Source: Flavobacteriales bacterium UBA979
GTDB lineage: Bacteria > Bacteroidota > Bacteroidia > Flavobacteriales_D > Sanyastnellaceae
DNA: 25,540 nucleotides
Reading direction: 5' to 3'
Assembly (NCBI GenBank): GCA_002292325.1
Contig: DBBR01000024.1
Span: forward strand, 1-25,540
Shown here: piece by piece, positions 1 through 9,610 of the stretch
Position numbering within the stretch: the first letter of the stretch is position 1
Layout: every line of letters begins with the position of its first letter
The notes under the pieces: generated by a model
Seen by the model: only the letters and a program-made list of their open reading frames with translations
Told to the model about the DNA's origin: nothing
Databases searched by the model: none
Translations under genes and position numbers: made by a program

Positions 1-336
1 ATGCAGTGCCACCTCCCCCTCATTCCCTCTAAATCCCTGCAACCAATGCACCAACTTATCGATGGAGCATCCCGTTGCATCTGCACTGCGCTCGTTCAGA
101 GCCACCATCAAGCAGCGACGGCCTTCCAATCTCCAACTGGCTTCCAAGGATTGACCATGGGCTGACCACTCCGCTAAGAAAGCCTGAATACCCTGAGCGA
201 GTTGGGTCGCCTCTGCATCCGTCAGCACTCGATTCGCACAATGCAACCACACCCTTGAATCTTCCGGCAAAGCTGACCATTGCTCGCCTTGTTCAATGGA
301 ATTGGGAAGCCAAAAAACGTCTTGATTTAGTGCCAT
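1..336 (-). CDS. Small conserved Bacteroidota protein (often mislabelled 'ABC transporter ATPase'), 5' part
   Basis: Reading the minus strand from an ATG at 336 gives 112 codons without a stop, continuing off the left edge. The peptide contains ALPEDSRVWLHCANR, then LTDAEATQL and ATGCSIDKLVHWL. These resemble the conserved blocks (RVWIYQxNR, LTDxE, GCSID) of a roughly 150-aa cytoplasmic protein found throughout Bacteroidota. Databases often call it an ABC transporter ATPase, but it has no Walker motifs, and its function is unknown to me. An in-frame ATG at 390 would add 18 residues but leave only 17 bp to the divergent wzc start, so 336 is preferred. The family match is from memory of its motifs; that the reading frame is coding is well supported by this match. 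Confidence 0.72.
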   Translation of the reverse strand, partial: MALNQDVFWLPNSIEQGEQWSALPEDSRVWLHCANRVLTDAEATQLAQGIQAFLAEWSAHGQSLEASWRLEGRRCLMVALNERSADATGCSIDKLVHWLQGFRGNEGEVALH

Positions 337-407
337 CTCATTGGTTGTAGGTGTAAATCTAACCCCAACGGTTTCTTTTTGACAATTCATTCCGAAATTG
401 CGAGCGC

Positions 408-2855
408 ATGTCCGATTCCCAAAAGCGCAAAAACGAGTTGATTTCAATGAGCCAAATCAGGCCCTACCTGAAATTGCTCCTGAAAAATTGGTGGCTCATC
501 GCCGTTCTCTCTTCAACGGGTTATGCAGCTGCGCGCTTGATTACGCACCGGCAACTCGATATTTACGCGGCGACCGCTGAGATCCTGCTGGATCAAGGAG
601 GCAAGGAATTGGACTACCAGAAGCGCTTATCGGGGGTGACTTCGAACTCGTTTGGTTTCGGAAGCTCGGAAACCAAGGATCAGCAGCGAATCTTACGCTC
701 CTTTGATTTGGTTGGACGTGCGGTGGATCGCATGCCCTTGGACGTCGACTATTACCTGGTCGGTCGCCTCAAGACCAGTCAAGTTTCCGGATTCAATAAC
801 ATCGCCATCGAAGCCGAGCCGGATTTATTCAATCCCGGCTACCTCGGGCGCAACATCGATTTGTTCATTGAAGATGAAGGACATTACCGGTTGCGCTACA
901 CCCTCAGAAACGGAGAAGTCAAAGAGTTGGTTCATCCGTTTGGCGTGCCCATCGAAGGGCCAGAATTGGCCTTGACCATATTCTATACTTCGAACAAACT
1001 GGGCAACTTCAATGACCCTTCTGAACCTCAATTCAGTCAAGCAGCTTTGAATCAGGCGCGCAAGCAGCATTATCAGTTTCGCGTATTCAACCGAGGCCAG
1101 CGAATTGGCCAAATGAGAGGGTCGCTGCAAGTGAACAACGTGACCGGAACCAACATCCTTTCCTTGCGTTCTTCGAGCACGCTCTCCGGGCGCGCTCAAG
1201 AGTTTTTGCGCATCCTCAGTTCAGAATTCATCGATTTCACCAAAGAAGCGCGGCTTGAATCCAGCCTGAAAACAGAGAAATTCATCAACATTCAGTTGGA
1301 GGAATTGGTCTCGATCATGGACAGCTTGGAAATGCAAGTTGACGGATTCAAAGAGAAAAATGAAATCCTGGATCTCTCGCGGGAGCAGACTGAATTTTTC
1401 AATGCGCTTGTTCAACTTGAAACTCAGGAACGCGAGCTGGAATTCCGGATGGAGGCCTTAACATCCTTGCGGAAATACCTCTCCTCAGGCCTCGAAGACA
1501 ACAGCCTGCCACCTACGTCCTACTTGATGGAGGAGGACCCGCTGTTGATACAGCAAGTAAGCGAGTTATTCAGCATTCGCAGCGAACGAACCAACGCATT
1601 ATTGGATGTGACGGAGGACAGTTACCAAGTGCGACGGTTGGACAGTGCCATCAGCAATGCGCGCTTTACCATCACCCGCTACATCGAGGATACACGCGAG
1701 GCCATTGTCGCTCAGAGGTCCAATGTCCGGAACCAGATCTCAGGGCTGGAAAATCGCCTCAGTGGAATCCCCGCCACGCAGCGCGATATCGTGGTCATGG
1801 AGCGGAAGCTCCAGGTCAATGAAAAACTCTACCTCTACCTGCTGGAAGCGCGGGCCCAAAACGTCATTTCCCGGGCGGGAATCGCCCCGCAAGCCTCGAT
1901 CATTGAGATTGCTCGAAACAGCGGAATCATTGGCCCCGACAAACGGCAAACCATCCGCAACTACAGCTTATACGGTGCGCTCATCGCCTTGGCCATTGCT
2001 TTTGCCCGCATGCTGTTGTTTGATCGGCTGGAATCCACTCAAGAACTCCGTGAGGTAACGCAATTGCCCGTCGTAGCCGGACTCCCGCATTACGCCGACA
2101 TAGACGCCCATCCGCTGGCCATCTTGGCGGACTCCAGGGCCCAGATCACGGAGGCGTTTCGAAGCCTAAGGACCAATCTTCAGTACTTGCTCTCCCAGGA
2201 GGGAGCCAATACAATTTTGGTGAGTTCTCTGCACCCGGGCGAGGGAAAGTCATTCGTCTCCTCCAACCTGGCGACGGTACTGGCCAAAACAGGCAAAAAG
2301 GTCGTTCTAGTGGATTTTGACATGCACAAACCCAAAGTGCACAAGAACTTCAGCCTCTCCAATCAAATCGGTCTTTCCACCCACCTCATCGGGCGTTGTG
2401 AAGTGGAAGAAATGGGGCAAAAAGGACCGACTGAATCGCTGACCATCATCACGGCAGGCCCTGTACCACCGAATGCATCTGAATTGGTGCTGAACGATCG
2501 GCTGGACCCTTTTTTACAAAAACTCCGTGCGGAGTACGATTTTGTCATTTTGGATACTCCGCCCATGCTGCTCATCACCGATGCCCTCATGCTCATGAGC
2601 AAGGTGGACACGGGCTTATTGGTGACCAATACCGCCAAATCCACCAAACGTGGCATCGAGCATTTGGAAGACCTCCTCAACCAAAACAACCTCAGCCATG
2701 CATCGCTCGTCATGAATAACATTCGTATGTCGCGCGCGAGCATGTATTATTCGAAGTATGCTTACAAGTACGGCTACGGCTACGGCTACGGCTACGGCTA
2801 CGGCTACGGCTACGGCGGTGTGAAATACGGAGAAGATCCTGAACCGCAAGCCTAA
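408..2855 (+). CDS. wzc: Wzc-type polysaccharide co-polymerase with C-terminal BY-kinase (tyrosine autokinase)
   Basis: An 815-aa inner-membrane protein that would control chain length and export of a capsule or exopolysaccharide by cycles of tyrosine autophosphorylation. A short cytoplasmic N-terminus is followed by TM1 (about residues 20-43), a Wzz-like periplasmic region with long helical/coiled-coil stretches (about 280-480), and TM2 (about 518-540). The kinase domain then shows the oligomerisation motif E582-x2-R585-x2-R588, Walker A HPGEGKS with K614, Walker A' VDFD (D636, D638) and Walker B VILDTPP (D716). The tail holds 13 tyrosines, eight of them in a (Tyr-Gly)8 run at residues 788-803; E. 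coli Wzc has a far less regular Tyr cluster there. An alternative start is ATG 447 (residue 14). No partner phosphatase (Wzb) or outer-membrane Wza is visible in the window. Confidence 0.95.
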   Translation: MSDSQKRKNELISMSQIRPYLKLLLKNWWLIAVLSSTGYAAARLITHRQLDIYAATAEILLDQGGKELDYQKRLSGVTSNSFGFGSSETKDQQRILRSFDLVGRAVDRMPLDVDYYLVGRLKTSQVSGFNNIAIEAEPDLFNPGYLGRNIDLFIEDEGHYRLRYTLRNGEVKELVHPFGVPIEGPELALTIFYTSNKLGNFNDPSEPQFSQAALNQARKQHYQFRVFNRGQRIGQMRGSLQVNNVTGTNILSLRSSSTLSGRAQEFLRILSSEFIDFTKEARLESSLKTEKFINIQLEELVSIMDSLEMQVDGFKEKNEILDLSREQTEFFNALVQLETQERELEFRMEALTSLRKYLSSGLEDNSLPPTSYLMEEDPLLIQQVSELFSIRSERTNALLDVTEDSYQVRRLDSAISNARFTITRYIEDTREAIVAQRSNVRNQISGLENRLSGIPATQRDIVVMERKLQVNEKLYLYLLEARAQNVISRAGIAPQASIIEIARNSGIIGPDKRQTIRNYSLYGALIALAIAFARMLLFDRLESTQELREVTQLPVVAGLPHYADIDAHPLAILADSRAQITEAFRSLRTNLQYLLSQEGANTILVSSLHPGEGKSFVSSNLATVLAKTGKKVVLVDFDMHKPKVHKNFSLSNQIGLSTHLIGRCEVEEMGQKGPTESLTIITAGPVPPNASELVLNDRLDPFLQKLRAEYDFVILDTPPMLLITDALMLMSKVDTGLLVTNTAKSTKRGIEHLEDLLNQNNLSHASLVMNNIRMSRASMYYSKYAYKYGYGYGYGYGYGYGYGGVKYGEDPEPQA
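2769..2816 (+). repeat. Perfect hexanucleotide repeat (TACGGC)8 inside wzc
   Basis: Eight uninterrupted TACGGC units, each coding Tyr-Gly, form the phosphotyrosine tail of the kinase. Both the amino acids and the codons are identical in every unit, which points to recent slippage-type expansion rather than slow selection on amino acids alone. A change in unit number keeps the frame. Confidence 0.95.
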
Positions 2856-2922
2856 GACACAAGGTGCATATGCAACGATTGCACTGTTCGTAACGTCTAT
2901 CCGTAAGAAACATTCGTGCTTT

Positions 2923-2938
2923 TACGTTTGTATTTTTG
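2923..2938 (+). promoter_or_regulatory. Overlapping Bacteroidota -7 boxes before the gliding-domain protein
   Basis: Two adjacent exact matches to TAnnTTTG are present: TACGTTTG (2923-2930) and TATTTTTG (2931-2938). No TTG sits at the expected -33 distance, so the upstream element is weak. If the second box is used, transcription would begin at or next to the ATG at 2941, giving a leaderless or nearly leaderless mRNA. Confidence 0.5.
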
Positions 2939-2940
2939 CA

Positions 2941-5097
2941 ATGATGCGGACTCCAACTCTTCGGAACTCAACACGTCTACCATTTCCTCTGCGCAATGTG
3001 CTAACAGGATTGCTGGTCTTCGGTGGCCTGCAGCTTCCAGTTGCCGCTCAATTGGAGGTCGACATGCAATGCGTTCAAGTCAACGATCAGGACTATGCCA
3101 CAGTCACGTGGTCGGAGGCAGCAGATCCCGGAGATGTTTTTGAGCAATACGTCCTACACCTCTTTGAGCCCGCGAGCGGATTGGTGTTGGAGACCTACAA
3201 CATCCCTGACCCAACTGACCCAGCGTATCCTGCATTTGTGAATACCACGTACAATGCAAGCGCAACAGAATTGTGCTATTTCATTGTAACCGAGGGTCCC
3301 ATCGGTACGTTTGGCCCATCCTCTGACACCTTGTGCAGCATCCATCTCACGGCGGATCCGTCACTCACCCCCGGCATTGTCGACTTGAATTTTAATAGTC
3401 CACGCATCGGATCAAGCGATTTCGTCGCCGTTGATCCAATTTCTGTTGAATTACTAGATGAAGATGGCAACTGGCAGGAAATAGGGCTGATTGAAGACAA
3501 CGGGGGCATGATGACCCTGCCGTATGAATTGCAAGAATGCGAAGGTGACCTTTCCTTCCGTGCCACCCAACTGGTCGCCATTCAAGATTGCGCGCACCTT
3601 TCCAACGAGGCCGGATCACAGCTGTCGGATGAACTCGACCCCGACCCTCCCATCATAACAGCGGTTCAAGTGGATTTTCTGCTGCAAGAAGCCGTCGTCG
3701 AATGGGAACCGAGCGAAGCCGAAGACTTGGCGGGGTACATCATTTATCTATGCAACGGAGGGTTTCAAATGGCCATCGATACGATATACGATCCACTGGC
3801 AACCAGTTACACGGACTTCAACTCAAACGTCCAATCCTACATCGAATCCTACAACGTAGCCGCATTTGATTCCTGCTTCATTGGAGGCGAGCCAGACCCT
3901 GGAGCCGCCAGTGCTTACTGCGCATCAAGCCTATTACTCAACGCCAGCACCAGTGTGTGCTCCAACACAGCTCAACTGGCTTGGGCAGGGGCATACAATT
4001 TGGATTCGGAGGTGGCCAGCTATCACGTGTGGATCAATGAAGAAACTCCTTCCGGAAGCGGCAACTGGATGGGCTTGCAGGAAATGGGGGTGGTAGACGC
4101 AAATACCTTTACCTGGATGCAAACCGACGCCCAATTTGGCTCGAGTTATCAGTACCACATCATAGCAGAAATGAATTCTGGCATCGAGATCCTTTCGAAC
4201 ATCGAGACACTTGAATTCAGTTACCCGGGTGCACCGGAGTTCACATCTCTGCGGCGGGCATCCGTAACAGATAGCGGCGCCGTCGAGGTGCTCGTAGACC
4301 TCGATCCCAACTCCAATGATGTTCATGCATATACCCTTCAGCGAAGGCGCTCAAGCGAAATGGAATTTACAGATTTCGAAACGCAAGAAGGCGTGGGGGG
4401 CATGACCCTTCAATTCATGGATTACACGGCCCAGACCAGCGACATGAGCTATGCCTATCGCGTGCAAGTTGAAAATGACTGCGGCGACTCCGTTGGAACA
4501 AGCAATACCGCGGAAACTGTTTGGCTTCGAGGGCTATCGGATTTCACCTTGTTCAAAAACACGCTGCACTGGACACCATACGCCGATTTTCCCGGCGCCA
4601 CGGCCGGCTACCGGATTTACCGCAAGTCCAATCTCGGCAATGCCATTGAACTCCTCACCACACTTCCCAACGCAGTCTACACGTGGGAAGATGACGTCAG
4701 CGGACTGCTTTACAGTCCAGGGGATTTTTGCTATTTGGTGGAAGCAACGGATGCACTTTCGGGGCCATCGGGCAGCATCAATTATGCGTTTTCGAATGAA
4801 CTCTGCCTGACACAAGAACCCGTCATTTGGATTCCCAATGCCTTCATGGTTGGCGGCATCAATGAAGTGTTCAAACCCGTTGTGAGTTTTGCTGATTTCA
4901 GCAATTTCAGAATGGAAATCTTAAGCCGATGGGGCGACGTGCTCTTCGCCACTGACGACATCGATGCCGGCTGGAACGGCATGCACAATGGTGCCTTCGC
5001 ACCGGAAGGATCATACGGTTACTTCATCACCATTCAGGACGGAGCAGGCCGAATCTATGATCGGCAAGGAATGGTGCATTTACTCAACGGAGAATAA
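2941..5097 (+). CDS. Secreted fibronectin-III-like protein with gliding-motility (type IX secretion) C-terminal domain
   Basis: A 718-aa secreted protein. The N-terminus has a basic stretch, the hydrophobic segment VLTGLLVFGGLQLPV and a likely signal peptidase site after VAAQ (about residue 37). The middle is a series of beta-rich segments of fibronectin type III character, with phrases such as AVVEWEPSEAEDLAGYIIY and LHWTPYADFPGATAGYRIY. The last ~90 residues (from about 627) match the gliding motility-associated/CHU_C C-terminal domain: IWIPNAF, EVFKPV, MEILSRWGDVLFAT, GWNGMHNG, PEGSYGYFITIQDGAG. That domain directs type IX secretion across the outer membrane in Bacteroidota. The ligand or role is unknown. 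Start is 2941, with ATG 2944 equally possible. The gene is flanked by its own promoter boxes and by the guaB promoter, so it is probably monocistronic. Confidence 0.85.
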   Translation: MMRTPTLRNSTRLPFPLRNVLTGLLVFGGLQLPVAAQLEVDMQCVQVNDQDYATVTWSEAADPGDVFEQYVLHLFEPASGLVLETYNIPDPTDPAYPAFVNTTYNASATELCYFIVTEGPIGTFGPSSDTLCSIHLTADPSLTPGIVDLNFNSPRIGSSDFVAVDPISVELLDEDGNWQEIGLIEDNGGMMTLPYELQECEGDLSFRATQLVAIQDCAHLSNEAGSQLSDELDPDPPIITAVQVDFLLQEAVVEWEPSEAEDLAGYIIYLCNGGFQMAIDTIYDPLATSYTDFNSNVQSYIESYNVAAFDSCFIGGEPDPGAASAYCASSLLLNASTSVCSNTAQLAWAGAYNLDSEVASYHVWINEETPSGSGNWMGLQEMGVVDANTFTWMQTDAQFGSSYQYHIIAEMNSGIEILSNIETLEFSYPGAPEFTSLRRASVTDSGAVEVLVDLDPNSNDVHAYTLQRRRSSEMEFTDFETQEGVGGMTLQFMDYTAQTSDMSYAYRVQVENDCGDSVGTSNTAETVWLRGLSDFTLFKNTLHWTPYADFPGATAGYRIYRKSNLGNAIELLTTLPNAVYTWEDDVSGLLYSPGDFCYLVEATDALSGPSGSINYAFSNELCLTQEPVIWIPNAFMVGGINEVFKPVVSFADFSNFRMEILSRWGDVLFATDDIDAGWNGMHNGAFAPEGSYGYFITIQDGAGRIYDRQGMVHLLNGE

Positions 5098-6684
<1,587 letters not shown>

Positions 6685-6697
6685 TCTCTTTTAGAAT

Positions 6698-8716
6698 ATG
6701 AATCACTTTTATAACTGTGCAGCTGCACTCGCCGTATTGATGGTGTGGACTGGAGTTCTTCCAACCTCCTTAGCTCAAACCGAAGCATCCACCACCGAAA
6801 CCGTGTTAACGGTTGGAGATGAATCCATTTCAATCGCGGACTTCGAGCACATCTTTCTCAAGAACAACCGGGACAGTGCCATCACTGCAGCAGCATTGGA
6901 TGAATACATGGAATTGTTCATCAATTTTAAACTCAAAGTTCAAGCCGCTGAATCACTTGGCATGGATACGGTCGAGACGTTCCAGAAGGAATTAGCCGGA
7001 TACCGAACCCAACTCGCTCGGCCCTACCTCACCAACAACGAACTGTTGGAAGAACTGGTCCAACAAGCCTTTGACCGCAAGCAAGAGGAAGTTCGGGCAC
7101 GGCACATCTTGATCTCGTGCAGCGCAGACGCTACTGCCGCAGATACCCTCAAAGCGTGGAAGCGAGCGGATGCACTGCGCAAGCGCGTCAGAAATGGCGA
7201 AGATTTTGAGTCCGTCGCTCGATCCAAAGCCGGTTCAGAGGACCCCAGCGTGCGCGACAACGGTGGAGACCTGGGCTGGTTTACCGCTTTTCAAATGGTC
7301 TACCCTTTTGAGGAAGCGGCCTTCACAACACCCGTGGGTGAATTGAGTTCCATTGTCCGAACCCGATACGGATATCACTTCTTGGAGGTCACCGATCGAC
7401 GGCCCGCCCGCGGAGAAATTCGTGCAGCCCACATCATGATCCGTACCAAAGACGGAGCAGACGATGCAGTGTTGGCAGCGTCAGAGACGCGCATTGGCCA
7501 GATTTATGACCTACTGGGACAAGGGATACCCTGGGAAGAATTAGCGATGAAGATGTCTGAAGATGCCTCTACATCCAGCAAAGGCGGAGAACTTCCTTGG
7601 TTTGGAACAGGCAAAATGGTCGAGGCCTTTGAGAATGCTGCATTTGCCCTGTCAAGTGACGAGCAAATTTCTGCGCCCTTTCAAACCTCCTATGGTTGGC
7701 ACATTGTGAAACGACTCGAATACAAAGCACCGGCGACTTTTGAAGCGTCGAAACGAGAATTACAGAAAAAAGTGAGCCGCGATAGCCGTTCTGAATTGAC
7801 CCGCTCTTCTTTCCTCGAAAACCTCAAAACAGAATACGGCTACAGGGCGAATGCAACGGTGCTGAAAACACTTAAGCGCATCACAGCCAAACAAGACAGC
7901 GCGCTGTATCCAGGTCATCCAATTGCCGAATTGCGTGCGCAGGACAAGGCTAAAATCATTTTGACCATCGCCGATGAAACCGCAACTCTGGGGGATTTTG
8001 TAAACTACTTGAATATCGTCAAGGTCCGCAACCTCAAAGCCGGTGTGAACAGCATCATCGATGAACAGTTTGCTCGATGGTCTGACAAGTTGCTCCTTAA
8101 TTACGAGGACGTTCGACTTGAATCGAAACACGATGACTTTCGATTGTTGATGGAAGAATACCACGACGGGATATTGCTATTCGAACTCACGGATGAAAAG
8201 GTCTGGAGCAGAGCCGTGAAGGACACTGCAGGATTGGAAGATTTCCATGCTGCTCACACCATGGACTTCATGTGGGACACCCGCGTGGACATTGATCTGT
8301 TCACCTGCGCCGGATCTAAAGCCGTTAAAGCTGCACAAAAAGCCATCAAAAAAGAAAAGGACATCTTGACGTTTCAACGTGATTACAATACCGAGGAAGG
8401 AAATGTTATCACATGGAGTGAGGGAGTGTTTAGCCAGGGAGACAACACTTGGGCTGATCGTGTTCTTGAAGATGCACGTGCAGGAGTCATTCCAACAAAA
8501 TCTCCTGCCTTTATGACGTACGAGGGAGGCGGCGGCGAGACGGTTTTGGTCCATGTCAAAACTGTGCGATCACCGGAGCCCAAAACGTTGGCGGAATCAC
8601 GTGGCCAAGTCATTGCGGCGTACCAAGATTTTTTGGAAACTGCTTGGATTGATTCCTTGCGCAGTGCAACCGCTTCTAAGGTCAATCGCGCATTGCTCCA
8701 CTCCCTAGCTGACTAA
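6698..8716 (+). CDS. Periplasmic peptidyl-prolyl cis-trans isomerase with two parvulin (PpiC/SurA) domains
   Basis: A 672-aa exported folding factor. The signal peptide runs to about residue 27 (LAVLMVWTGV...SLAQ). A SurA-type N-terminal helical region (about 35-125) contains ITAAALDEYMELFINFKLKV. Two parvulin domains follow: about 134-235, with RARHILISC, GGDLGWFTAFQMVYPFEEAA and YGYHFLEVTD; and about 241-341, with RAAHIMIRT, GGELPWFGTGKMVEAFENAA and YGWHIVKRLE. The final ~330 residues are an uncharacterised extension seen in Bacteroidota members of the family. It probably assists folding of outer-membrane and secreted proteins. It lies 13 bp after guaB, and its stop abuts the next start with no gap, so translational coupling is likely. 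Confidence 0.92.
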   Translation: MNHFYNCAAALAVLMVWTGVLPTSLAQTEASTTETVLTVGDESISIADFEHIFLKNNRDSAITAAALDEYMELFINFKLKVQAAESLGMDTVETFQKELAGYRTQLARPYLTNNELLEELVQQAFDRKQEEVRARHILISCSADATAADTLKAWKRADALRKRVRNGEDFESVARSKAGSEDPSVRDNGGDLGWFTAFQMVYPFEEAAFTTPVGELSSIVRTRYGYHFLEVTDRRPARGEIRAAHIMIRTKDGADDAVLAASETRIGQIYDLLGQGIPWEELAMKMSEDASTSSKGGELPWFGTGKMVEAFENAAFALSSDEQISAPFQTSYGWHIVKRLEYKAPATFEASKRELQKKVSRDSRSELTRSSFLENLKTEYGYRANATVLKTLKRITAKQDSALYPGHPIAELRAQDKAKIILTIADETATLGDFVNYLNIVKVRNLKAGVNSIIDEQFARWSDKLLLNYEDVRLESKHDDFRLLMEEYHDGILLFELTDEKVWSRAVKDTAGLEDFHAAHTMDFMWDTRVDIDLFTCAGSKAVKAAQKAIKKEKDILTFQRDYNTEEGNVITWSEGVFSQGDNTWADRVLEDARAGVIPTKSPAFMTYEGGGGETVLVHVKTVRSPEPKTLAESRGQVIAAYQDFLETAWIDSLRSATASKVNRALLHSLAD

Positions 8717-9589
8717 ATGCAAGCGGCATCCGCACCTTGGCTTCTCGCCTTTGGAACGATTTGTATCGCAATGGCCATTGGTTCAGTGGGCTGCTCTAAT
8801 TCCACAGCTCCTGTCACGTCCGCTGCCGCACGTGTCGGAGTTGAGATCCTCTCGATGGAAGCCGTGATTCAGCATGTGCCTCCAGGTATAGACCCTGCTG
8901 ACTCGGTCGCCATCGCAGAACGGTACATTGAACAATGGATTCGGGAGCAGATCCTAGTCAATCAAGCAGAGAAAGCACTTGTCAACCAAGAACTTGGGTT
9001 TGAAGCTGAACTGACCGCTTACCGCAATGCCCTCGTCTTGCACTCCTATAAGGAACGCTATGCAAACGAACGACTCGAAACCGACGTTTCAGAGGAAGAA
9101 GCAATCGCGTATTACGAAGAAAATGAAAAGTCCTTTGTGATGACAGATTACGGCCTGCGGGCGCTGTTCATCAACGCTCCCAGCTCGGTTCAAGTGGACG
9201 AAGTGCGTGATGCTTTTTCAAACCTCGATTCTACACAAATCATCAGCATTGAAGGATGGTGCGTGGACAATGCAGCCATCTATGCCTTGGATGGGGAAAC
9301 CTGGTGGGATTTGAGCGATTTTATTAGAGAGGTTCCCATGAACTTGTACAGAACCGCTTCCCAACTCTCCAATCGCCGACTCATAGAATTCGAAGCCAAT
9401 GATCGCATCTACCTTGTCCGCATCCTTGAGCATGCATTGAAGGATCAGGTCGCGCCATTCTCGGCTGTTCGCCAGGAGGTTGAGGAAATGATTGTGCACC
9501 AACGCCGACAATCCATCTTACTTGATATGGAAGAGCAGTTGGTGGTCAAGGCTTGGTCAGAAGGCAACGTCGAGCGTTATACCCCATGA
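8717..9589 (+). CDS. Putative lipoprotein related to SurA/PpiC N-terminal region, without a parvulin domain
   Basis: A 290-aa exported protein whose ATG directly follows the TAA of the preceding PPIase gene. The N-terminal hydrophobic stretch ends in GSVGC, suggesting lipidation at Cys26, although the residue three before the Cys is Ser rather than the usual Leu. After a short linker come helical segments resembling the SurA_N/PpiC chaperone core (YIEQWIREQILVNQAEKAL, EAELTAYRNALVLHSYKERY, VSEEEAIAYYEENEKSF). No parvulin motif (HILI..., GGDLGW, GYHFL) follows, so isomerase activity is unlikely. It probably works as a chaperone or accessory factor with the neighbouring isomerases. Confidence 0.75.
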   Translation: MQAASAPWLLAFGTICIAMAIGSVGCSNSTAPVTSAAARVGVEILSMEAVIQHVPPGIDPADSVAIAERYIEQWIREQILVNQAEKALVNQELGFEAELTAYRNALVLHSYKERYANERLETDVSEEEAIAYYEENEKSFVMTDYGLRALFINAPSSVQVDEVRDAFSNLDSTQIISIEGWCVDNAAIYALDGETWWDLSDFIREVPMNLYRTASQLSNRRLIEFEANDRIYLVRILEHALKDQVAPFSAVRQEVEEMIVHQRRQSILLDMEEQLVVKAWSEGNVERYTP

Positions 9590-9604
9590 CAACGAGCACG
9601 TTGT
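9589..9604. terminator. Short hairpin between convergent genes
   Basis: ACAACG, loop AGCA, CGTTGT form a 6-bp stem in the 21-bp gap between the convergent lipoprotein and giant-protein genes, with only a weak T-rich flank. The position suits a shared terminator, but the stem is short, so this is tentative. Confidence 0.35.
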
Positions 9605-9610
9605 TCTGAA

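Noticed and set aside
2865..2874. Perfect 10-bp palindrome TGCATATGCA after wzc as an operator
   Set aside because: It is a single short copy, far from the promoter boxes, and a palindrome this short is expected by chance in a window of this size.
2616..2913. Minus-strand frames with alternating Val-Ala or Arg-Ser repeats
   Set aside because: They arise only from reading the (TACGGC)8 tract of wzc backwards.
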